Shown here piece by piece: positions 5,242 to 10,225 of a DNA stretch of 10,225 bases (positions are counted from its first letter, which is position 1; the number at the start of each line of letters is the position of its first letter). The DNA is taken from positions 1-10,225 of the forward strand of contig DYDN01000026.1 of assembly GCA_020717885.1 (NCBI GenBank). The letters are read 5' to 3'. The DNA is from Candidatus Forterrea sp. (GTDB taxonomy: Archaea > Iainarchaeota > Iainarchaeia > Iainarchaeales > JAAZKV01). The notes beneath the pieces were generated by a model. The model did no database searches, had not been told where the DNA came from, and saw only the letters and a program-made list of their open reading frames with translations. Position numbers and translations under genes: made by a program.

Positions 5242-6027
5242 ATGGCTAGAGTAATTGCAGTGGCTTCAGGTAAAGGCGGGACAGGAAAAACAACTATTAC
5301 AGCTAATTTAGGTATTGCTCTTTCAAGATTAAAGCAAAAAGTTCTTTTAATCGATGCGGATGTTGCGATGGCAAATCTTTCATTAATTTTAGGGATGCAG
5401 TCCTCTCCAATTACTCTTCATGATGTTCTCCTTGGAGAAGCGCAGGTTCATGATGCGATTTATGACGGACCGGAAGGAGTAAGATTTATTCCATCAGGTT
5501 TGAGCCTTGATAATTATAAGCGTGTGGATAGCGAAAGACTTGCGGGAGTTGTATCTCAGTTAAATGATGAGTATGATTTTATTTTGCTTGATGTTGCGGC
5601 AGGAATTGAAAAAAATGTTTTGAGCGCACTTAGTGCTTCGCAGGAAACATTAATGGTTACAATGCCAACTTCTCCCGCAATTGCTGATGCATTAAAAACA
5701 AAAATTGTTGCGCAGAGGCTTGGCTCAAAAGTAATTGGGGTAATAATTAATTTTGTTATGAGCGAGAAGGGAGAAATTAGCAAGAATGATATTGCAAATA
5801 TGCTTGAGCTTCCGGTTTATGGTAATGTTCCATACGATCCTGAAGTGAGGAAGAGTTTTATGCAGGAAAAAGTTGCTCCTGTGGTAGTAAGAAAGCCTGA
5901 TTGTCCTGCTTCTGAAGAAATTATACGTATTGCATCAAGAATAACTGGTTTAAAATCTGAGGCCCCAAAGGTAAAGAAAGCTGGTTTCTTTTCGCAATTA
6001 TTTTCTATATTCAAAAAGAAAAAGTGA
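5242..6027 (+). CDS. minD: MinD/ParA-family ATPase with membrane-targeting tail
   Basis: A 261-residue deviant-Walker ATPase. SGKGGTGKTT at residues 9-18 contains both the signature lysine (Lys11) and the P-loop lysine (Lys16). DADVAMANL (38-46) is switch I, and LLDVAAGI is the Walker B/switch II segment, where MinD usually has D-x-P-A-G; here Pro is Ala. The end, KAGFFSQLFSIFKKKK, is an amphipathic helix plus lysines, like the MinD membrane-targeting sequence, so ATP-dependent membrane binding is likely. No MinC or MinE gene is visible. I chose ATG 5242 because MinD proteins begin M-x-R-V-I-x-V-x-S-G-K-G-G; ATG 5227 would add five residues. It follows the Roadblock-like gene and runs into the Sm-like gene (9 bases apart), so the three probably form one transcript. 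Confidence 0.95.
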   Translation: MARVIAVASGKGGTGKTTITANLGIALSRLKQKVLLIDADVAMANLSLILGMQSSPITLHDVLLGEAQVHDAIYDGPEGVRFIPSGLSLDNYKRVDSERLAGVVSQLNDEYDFILLDVAAGIEKNVLSALSASQETLMVTMPTSPAIADALKTKIVAQRLGSKVIGVIINFVMSEKGEISKNDIANMLELPVYGNVPYDPEVRKSFMQEKVAPVVVRKPDCPASEEIIRIASRITGLKSEAPKVKKAGFFSQLFSIFKKKK

Positions 6028-6036
6028 GGTGTTTTC

Positions 6037-6261
6037 ATGAATAATAGGCCGTTCGATTTATTGAATGATGCAATAGACAAAGAGGTACTTGTGGTGCTAA
6101 AAGGCAATAATCAAGTAAGAGGAACATTAAAGGCATTTGATGTGCATATGAATTTGCACCTTGAAAACGCTTCACAGCTAGTTGATGGCGAAATGAAAAC
6201 CAAATACGGTAAAGTAATGGTTCGCGGTGACAGCGTAGTAATGATTTCTCCACAAATCTAA
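6037..6261 (+). CDS. Sm-like archaeal RNA-binding protein (LSm)
   Basis: A 74-residue single-domain Sm-like protein, which in archaea forms homo-heptameric rings that bind U-rich RNA, including tRNA precursors and small RNAs. The Sm1 motif appears as NNQVRGTLKAFDVHMNLHLENA and Sm2 as GKVMVRGDSVVMIS, with the RPFDLL N-terminal helix typical of archaeal SmAP1. The ATG is preceded by GAGGTG with a five-base spacer; this ribosome binding site overlaps the MinD stop codon, so the two genes are coupled. A clear hairpin/T-run terminator follows. Its position at the end of a Roadblock-like/MinD operon is unusual; in many archaea the gene sits next to ribosomal protein L37e, which is not seen here. 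Confidence 0.96.
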   Translation: MNNRPFDLLNDAIDKEVLVVLKGNNQVRGTLKAFDVHMNLHLENASQLVDGEMKTKYGKVMVRGDSVVMISPQI

Positions 6262-6279
6262 TTTTGTTTAATAAACTCT

Positions 6280-6313
6280 GGACTTCAAATTGAAGTCCTT
6301 TTTCATTTTTTTT
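6280..6313 (+). terminator. Terminator after the Sm-like gene
   Basis: GGACTTC (6280-6286) and GAAGTCC (6292-6298) form a perfect 7-bp stem with a five-base loop AAATT, followed by TTTTTC and a further nine-T run. It closes the Roadblock-like/MinD/Sm-like transcript. The rest of the gap to 6429 contains a C-run near 6365 and no gene that I can support. Confidence 0.75.
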
Positions 6314-6428
6314 GTAACTAATTCGCCCTTGCCTGCCTTTTGGCTTTATTTTACTAATAAACAGCCCCCCTTTACAGCAACCTTTTTATTCACAAAAACC
6401 CACATATTTTCGTTTTGCTTGTGATTTA

Positions 6429-7946
6429 ATGGATAATAAGGAAACAGTTATTGACTCTATTCAAAAGCTTCTTATGCTTGGCGTTTCTGATAGCGAAATT
6501 GCCGAGAATTTATTTGATGTTGGAATAGAGAAGCCTGATGCATTTGCACTTATACGCCAAGCAAAGGATTTACGCGATAAGTTGGCCCAAGGCCCCCCAG
6601 TAGCTACTGCACCTTCTTCGCAAAAACAACAATCGTTTCGTGAAGCTACTCCTTTACAGAATATTTCAATGGATGAGGAAATTGCTCAGCAAATCCCTAT
6701 GCCAAAAAAAACTTCTGGAGAGGCAAGGGTTTCTCCCCAAAAAGCTCTTGAGGATCTTGAGGAGAGCATGGCTGAGGATGTTTCTGCTGAAGGAGAGACT
6801 GAGGCAAATGCAGAGGAGCTTGAACAAAAGATTGACGAGAATATGAAAGGGGCTTCAGAGGGCCAAGCTTCCAAGCCTCTAAAACAAGTTCAAAAATCAA
6901 CTCCCCTATCAAATTCAAATGTAGAGAATGCGAGTGCTGTTCCTGACAAAAGATTTGCGAGTCCTTTTCCAAGGAGCGAGGCGCCAAAAACAAAATCGTT
7001 TGCTTCGCAAAAACTAAAACCTTTTGGAGGAGTGCCCAAAATTGATCTTGGGAATGTTGAGAATGAAATGATGGTCGATGATTTATGGAAGAAAGGAATT
7101 GTGGTCGCGGTTAATGCAAAACTCTCTGAGATGAAAAAACTTAAAGAGGATATTGATAATGAGCTTGCGCAAAAAGTTGATGAATCAATTAGAAAAGAAC
7201 TCTATCAATTCAAAACCCTGATGGATTCGCAGAAAAATTTAATGATTTCAAGCAATAAACAGGCGCTTGAAGAGAAGCAGAAAGAAATAGTTTTTATTAT
7301 TGATTCAAAAATTGCGGAACTAAAACAATACAATAAACAAATCTCGGATAATCTTGCCACAATTGATACTGCAAAGCAGCAGCAACAGCTCGCGCTTTCA
7401 CAGGTAACTTCCGCGCTTGAGGATGCGAAGCGTACAAAAACTCAGATGATTGTTGAGATGAACTCTGAAATGATTAAGACAAAATCCCAGGCGCAGGCGT
7501 TCATTGATTCGGCGAGCACCCACCTAAATCAGATGGATGAGAGGATAAATAAAACGCTTGAACTTGAAAAGAATATTGCGGATGGGATGCTTGCGCAGGC
7601 GGAGCAAAAAATCGAAACCCTTACAATCCAGCGCGCGGATGAACTTATTTCAAGCCTCCAGCTTGAACTAAATAAATTGCAGACAGAAACCCAGAACATT
7701 TCCCCAGAAATGCTTGAGCAGAAAATAAAGACGCTTGATGAATTCAAAAAACAATTCCTAATAAGCATTCAGCAGAGTCTAAACCAGATAAATGTCGCGA
7801 TTGATGACTTGAATAAAAAGAATTTGCTTGCGGAAAGAACCCTTGAAGAGAAAACGCTTGCGATTGATGCTAAACTTGAGGAACTTACAAAGTTTGAGAA
7901 GAAATTAACTGAGAGGCTTGGGAAAACTGTTGAGAAGAAGAAATGA
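6429..7946 (+). CDS. Large coiled-coil protein with UBA-like N-terminus
   Basis: A 505-residue protein in three parts. Residues 1-50 form a small three-helix, UBA- or HTH-like domain with the pattern LGVSDSEIAENLFDVGI followed by DAFALIRQAK. Residues 55-205 are low-complexity and probably disordered, rich in Gln, Pro, Ser, Glu and Lys. Residues 220-505 are almost entirely alpha-helical with long heptad-like runs of Leu, Ile, Lys, Glu and Gln, ending in EKKK. There is no signal peptide or membrane helix. The long helical part suggests a rod or filament scaffold, in the cytoplasm or on the chromosome. GTGAT lies four bases before the ATG. It is encoded downstream of the MinD-type operon on the same strand but after a terminator, so a functional link is only suggestive. 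I do not recognise a named family. Confidence 0.9.
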   Translation: MDNKETVIDSIQKLLMLGVSDSEIAENLFDVGIEKPDAFALIRQAKDLRDKLAQGPPVATAPSSQKQQSFREATPLQNISMDEEIAQQIPMPKKTSGEARVSPQKALEDLEESMAEDVSAEGETEANAEELEQKIDENMKGASEGQASKPLKQVQKSTPLSNSNVENASAVPDKRFASPFPRSEAPKTKSFASQKLKPFGGVPKIDLGNVENEMMVDDLWKKGIVVAVNAKLSEMKKLKEDIDNELAQKVDESIRKELYQFKTLMDSQKNLMISSNKQALEEKQKEIVFIIDSKIAELKQYNKQISDNLATIDTAKQQQQLALSQVTSALEDAKRTKTQMIVEMNSEMIKTKSQAQAFIDSASTHLNQMDERINKTLELEKNIADGMLAQAEQKIETLTIQRADELISSLQLELNKLQTETQNISPEMLEQKIKTLDEFKKQFLISIQQSLNQINVAIDDLNKKNLLAERTLEEKTLAIDAKLEELTKFEKKLTERLGKTVEKKK

Positions 7947-7952
7947 GTTTGA

Positions 7953-8495
7953 TTATTTTAAGCGTTGTTTTTCAAGTTGTAAAAGAATTTTCTTTAACTC
8001 TTTATTTTCAATTTGACCTTTTGCGGTTGCCCAAAACTCATCAAAGTCTTTTTTTGGATAGCCTTCTTTTTCATACTCAAGTGCCTGTAGTGCCATTTCG
8101 AGTTTGTCAATTTCCCATACTGCTTTTGCCTCGGGGGATTTTTTGTGTTCATATTCTTCCCAGAGTTTTAAATAGTCTGAATTCTTGAATATTTTTTTAG
8201 CAGCCGCTATCTCCAATAGTTGCTTTTTTTCTTTTGTTGTATTAAACAAGAGCCCCTTGCCCTCAACAACCAAATCCCCTGTTTCTGCCTCAACGAGGTC
8301 GTGGAGCAGCGCGAGTTTTATCATTTTGTTCTCATCAAACCCCAATTTTTCTCCAAGAAGAAAAGTCATTAAGGAAGTTCGATAAGAGTGGTCCGCAACG
8401 CTTTCGGGATTTTTTATACTTATATAAGTCCATCCAGTGCGCTTAATTCTTTTTAATTTTCCTGCAGCTTCAAAAATTCTTCCCAAATCATTCAT
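7953..8495 (-). CDS. HD-domain 5'-nucleotidase (YfbR/HDDC2-like)
   Basis: A 180-residue HD hydrolase. The opening AGKLKRIKRTGW and NPESVADHSYR, then LALLHDLVEAETGD, are typical of the YfbR/HDDC2 family, which removes phosphate from deoxynucleoside 5'-monophosphates. Metal ligands visible are His36, His65-Asp66 and the distal Asp130 in WEIDKLE; Glu69/Glu71 and Asp74 lie in the usual acidic segment. I chose ATG 8495 because it overlaps the stop of the preceding thiolase gene as ATGA, and GGCGA lies six bases upstream. ATG 8501 or TTG 8522 are possible but begin before the conserved region. It is co-transcribed with the thiolase gene and convergent with the coiled-coil gene, whose stop is only 6 bases away. 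Confidence 0.95.
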   Translation of the reverse strand: MNDLGRIFEAAGKLKRIKRTGWTYISIKNPESVADHSYRTSLMTFLLGEKLGFDENKMIKLALLHDLVEAETGDLVVEGKGLLFNTTKEKKQLLEIAAAKKIFKNSDYLKLWEEYEHKKSPEAKAVWEIDKLEMALQALEYEKEGYPKKDFDEFWATAKGQIENKELKKILLQLEKQRLK

Positions 8496-9571
8496 ATGCA
8501 TTCGCCTTTTGTAGTTGCACAAGTAAGTTTTTTGTTGTATTTATTTCCCGCGCTTTTAACTCTGCCGTTTCCCTTCTGCTTTTTCGCTTCCCCCTTTATT
8601 CTCTCAATCATTTCGCATGCTTTGCAGAACTCTTTCTCTGTTGGTTCTCCGCATTGTTTGCACTCTTTTAGTTTTTGCGCAAGGAGCGGTTTTTCTTTCT
8701 CGTGCGGGCGAATAAGTGGCTTAATGTTTTCATAAAAGCGAAGGATGGAAAATTCAGTTCCTGGGAATCGCCCCTCAAAGTGATTAAGCATTTCGCGGTA
8801 CTCATTTCTTTTTGCGGTCCAGGAGTACGGGCAACATTCCTCTGAATAATGTTTTATTCCTTTGAATGCGCAGTAAGCGATAATCTCTTTTTCAGGAGTT
8901 TCATATAATGGTTTTATTCTTTTAACAAAGCCTGAGTGCTCAATCACCCCCGCGCTCGCGCTCATTCTTTTCATTCTCTCAAAATCATTATTAAAAACAT
9001 TCATTACAAAGCTTTGCACTTCATCATCCATGTTGTGGCCGGTTGCGAGTTTGCCCGCCCCGAGGCTTTTTGCGCACTTGTTCATTATATTTCTGCGTAG
9101 TGTTCCGCAGAACGCGCATGTCCCGCCAAGCTTTGGATTATTCAAAATTAAAGGCATTAATTTATCGTTAGTGGTCCCAAATTCTTTTTTGAATTGAATT
9201 ATTTTATAATCGACTCCAAGTTTCTTGCAATTCTCTACCGCGGACTTAATTGCTTTTTCGCGGTAGCCCTTAACCCCTTCATCAATTATTAGTGCTTCAA
9301 TCTTATTTAGGCGCGAGTAGAATTTGCAAAGCAAGTGGAGCAGAACAGTGGAATCCTTTCCCCCGCTTAACGCGACAAGGATTTTTTCCTTTGCTCGAAA
9401 TAAGTTGTACTTGCGAATAGTTTTCTTGAACCGATTCTCAAAGAACTGTACAAAATGTTTCTCGCAAAAGTAGTGTGGGCCATAAGCAAGAGTAATTACT
9501 GATTTTGATGAGCATTTATCGCACTTTCTTTGGGCGGCTTCACCCGTGATAGTTCTTTTTTTCCTCTTCAT
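8492..9571 (-). CDS. tRNA 2-thiouridine synthetase, Ncs6/TtuA type
   Basis: A 359-residue tRNA thiolation enzyme of the TtcA/TtuA/Ncs6 group. An N-terminal zinc ribbon has Cys17, Cys20, Cys36 and His39. The PP-loop SGGKDS is at 69-74. CAFC (Cys152, Cys155) and the CC pair at 246-247 provide the likely [4Fe-4S] ligands or catalytic cysteines. ATGHNMDDE is the TtcA-family block, and a C-terminal zinc ribbon has Cys304, Cys307, Cys316 and Cys319. Archaeal members (NcsA) use a ubiquitin-like sulfur carrier to thiolate U34; thermophile TtuA thiolates position 54. Sequence alone does not settle which. The tail after residue 325 is basic and low-complexity. ATG 9571, preceded by AAAGG, is preferred over TTG 9592. 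It overlaps the HD gene by four bases (ATGA). Confidence 0.95.
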   Translation of the reverse strand: MKRKKRTITGEAAQRKCDKCSSKSVITLAYGPHYFCEKHFVQFFENRFKKTIRKYNLFRAKEKILVALSGGKDSTVLLHLLCKFYSRLNKIEALIIDEGVKGYREKAIKSAVENCKKLGVDYKIIQFKKEFGTTNDKLMPLILNNPKLGGTCAFCGTLRRNIMNKCAKSLGAGKLATGHNMDDEVQSFVMNVFNNDFERMKRMSASAGVIEHSGFVKRIKPLYETPEKEIIAYCAFKGIKHYSEECCPYSWTAKRNEYREMLNHFEGRFPGTEFSILRFYENIKPLIRPHEKEKPLLAQKLKECKQCGEPTEKEFCKACEMIERIKGEAKKQKGNGRVKSAGNKYNKKLTCATTKGECI

Positions 9572-9581
9572 AAAAACCTTT

Positions 9582-9601
9582 GTATAAGGCAAAGCTTAAA
9601 T
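9582..9601. promoter_or_regulatory. Divergent promoter region between thiolase and micro-ORFs
   Basis: Plus-strand GTATAAGG (9582-9589) could drive transcription rightwards from about 9611. Minus-strand ATTTAAG (around 9595-9601) lies 24-30 bases upstream of the thiolase ATG at 9571 and could drive transcription leftwards. Both fit archaeal TATA spacing. Confidence 0.35.
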
Positions 9602-9617
9602 CTTTGTAAGTGATTTC

Positions 9618-9677
9618 ATGCCAGTATCTATTCGAGTAAAGAAAAAAGCAGTTGGGTTCGGACCAAGAAAGAAGTAG
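9618..9677 (+). CDS. Putative 19-residue basic microprotein
   Basis: ATG at 9618 with GTGAT three bases before it, reading MPVSIRVKKKAVGFGPRKK to a TAG at 9675-9677. Eight of the 19 residues are Lys or Arg. It lies at the right distance from a TATA-like box and is followed 21 bases later by another small ORF with a strong ribosome binding site. I recognise no homologue. It could be a real RNA-binding peptide, a leader peptide controlling the downstream genes, or chance. Confidence 0.3.
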   Translation: MPVSIRVKKKAVGFGPRKK

Positions 9678-9698
9678 TCTCTTTTTCAGGTGGCGGCA

Positions 9699-9734
9699 AT
9701 GGGACTTTTTGATAGGCAAGCCACTCGGGCATGA
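9699..9734 (+). CDS. Putative 11-residue coupling peptide
   Basis: AGGTG (9688-9692) lies six bases before ATG 9699, the best Shine-Dalgarno match in this part of the window. It leads only an 11-codon ORF (MGLFDRQATRA) whose TGA stop at 9732-9734 overlaps the ATG at 9731 of the next gene (ATGA). The arrangement suggests translational coupling, with the short ORF delivering ribosomes to the His/Pro-rich gene, which lacks its own site. Confidence 0.3.
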   Translation: MGLFDRQATRA

Positions 9735-10003
9735 GTACGATTAAGATGTTAGCAAAAAATTCTTCAAGCGGGGTTGTTAGGGCGCCAAAACCCCCTGCTT
9801 TTAGTGTTACTTCTAAGCACTTTGCAAAACTTAGAGATCAACATTTTACTTCGCATGGCACAAATAAAGCAGTTGTGAGTGGGCATGCAAATTTGGATCG
9901 AAAAAACCCTCCTGCTCAGCATCACTCAGGGCCTCATCATTCCCCTTTCATAAGGCTTCCTCAAAAACACCACCCTCCCGCAAGGAACTCTACTGATAAG
10001 TAA
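9731..10003 (+). CDS. His/Pro-rich 90-residue protein of unknown function
   Basis: A 90-residue protein with 10 histidines and 10 prolines, most in the second half, including pairs in QHHSGPHHSP and QKHHPPAR. The first 30 residues are basic and Ser/Ala-rich. There is no signal peptide, membrane helix or recognisable domain, and the composition suggests a disordered, perhaps metal- or nucleic-acid-binding chain. The ATG overlaps the stop of an 11-codon ORF. A T8 run and a GC-rich hairpin follow the stop directly, which supports this being a genuine end of a gene. Codon choice is ordinary for the window. No other long frame competes here. Function unknown. Confidence 0.6.
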   Translation: MSTIKMLAKNSSSGVVRAPKPPAFSVTSKHFAKLRDQHFTSHGTNKAVVSGHANLDRKNPPAQHHSGPHHSPFIRLPQKHHPPARNSTDK

Positions 10004-10027
10004 CTTTTTTTTAGCCCTTTAAGGGCT
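10004..10027 (+). terminator. Terminator after the His/Pro-rich gene
   Basis: A run of eight T (10005-10012) is followed by the symmetrical AGCCCTTTAAGGGCT (10013-10027). The T-run precedes the stem, so it acts more like an archaeal T-run terminator than a classical bacterial one. The hairpin could serve a leftward transcript too. Confidence 0.55.
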
Positions 10028-10126
10028 TTGTTGAAAGTCCGTGTTTTTGTTTGTAAAGGGGCTTTTTTATGCCTCGATAGTGTTTAGGTTATTGGGGTTG
10101 GGTGAACCAATTGAGGTGGTTTCCTG

Positions 10127-10225
10127 ATGAATTGTAAGTTGGTTAGGAAAGTTAAAGTTTTGCTCAAGCGAGCTAAGATGCCTGATTTTTTGCATCAGTT
10201 TGGTCCAAAGTGGTTTCCACTTTGG
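10127..10225 (+). CDS. Start of a basic protein cut by the window edge, possibly eL32
   Basis: The frame is open for 33 codons from ATG 10127 to the edge and encodes a basic N-terminus (VRKVKVLLKRAKMPDF, then HQFGPKWFP). GAGGTG at 10113-10118 is eight bases upstream. The order 'basic helix, P-D-F, H/R-Q, K-W' recalls the start of archaeal ribosomal protein eL32, but the match is short, from memory, and not decisive. The last 21 bases form a perfect palindrome inside the ORF. The 99-base interval between the previous terminator and this ATG holds only short leader-like frames. Confidence 0.45.
   Translation, partial: MNCKLVRKVKVLLKRAKMPDFLHQFGPKWFPLW
10205..10225. repeat. Perfect 9-bp palindrome at the right edge
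   Basis: CCAAAGTGG (10205-10213) and CCACTTTGG (10217-10225) are perfect inverted copies around TTT. The window ends on the last base of the repeat, so this may be a contig end or fold-back point as much as a biological hairpin. Confidence 0.6.

Noticed and set aside
6640..6993. Alternative frames inside the coiled-coil gene on both strands
   Set aside because: They are by-products of the Glu/Lys/Gln-rich repeats of the real frame, without their own start signals.
10072..10083. ATG CCT CGA TAG after an AAAGGGG site
   Set aside because: A three-codon frame is too short to support as a gene.
10125..10185. CTGATGA...CTGA resembling C and D boxes of a guide RNA
   Set aside because: The C box lacks the leading purine, no C'/D' pair is visible, and the stretch lies within a plausible reading frame.

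Overview
The window reads as archaeal chromosome, probably from a small-genome lineage of the DPANN kind. Domain-level evidence is good: an aIF5A with the hypusine loop, an archaeal Sm-like protein, a one-repeat protein resembling TATA-binding protein, an Ncs6/TtuA-type tRNA thiolase with two zinc ribbons, a winged-helix/RelE-fold pair of archaeal type, and TATA boxes placed for leaderless transcripts. The DPANN guess is weaker. It rests on short, compact proteins, a THUMP-less ThiI and a UBA-like/coiled-coil protein. The sequence is AT-rich, uses TTG starts, and uses GGTGA as its commonest Shine-Dalgarno core, often 4-5 bases before the start.

Layout. 1-1025 (minus): a THUMP-less ThiI followed by a small TBP-fold protein, ending in a hairpin at the left edge. 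1071-1539: a poorly resolved stretch with a minus-strand ORF, a plus-strand ORF and perhaps a frameshifted small gene. 1551-2488 (minus): aIF5A and a Nudix hydrolase, separated by a G-run cluster. 2683-3288 (plus): winged-helix protein plus RelE-fold toxin. 3309-4031 (minus): AlkD-type DNA glycosylase, divergent from the next block. 4113-7946 (plus): DUF2226-like protein, Roadblock-like protein, MinD/ParA ATPase with an amphipathic C-terminal tail, Sm-like protein with a strong terminator, then a 505-residue coiled-coil protein. 7953-9571 (minus): HD 5'-nucleotidase overlapped by the Ncs6/TtuA-type thiolase. 9618-10003 (plus): two micro-ORFs leading into a His/Pro-rich 90-residue protein and a terminator. 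10127 to the right edge: the start of a basic protein cut by the window end, which may be eL32.

Themes. Two separate tRNA thiolation enzymes (4-thiouridine and 2-thiouridine types) lie in 10 kb, beside nucleotide- and DNA-quality genes (Nudix, HD nucleotidase, AlkD). The most interesting part is the 4.1-8 kb block. There, a Roadblock-like protein and a membrane-tail MinD-type ATPase share an operon preceded by two tandem hairpins whose four arms are all complementary to one another. I infer a polarity, partitioning or membrane-organising module under unusual control. Nothing in the sequence proves that function.
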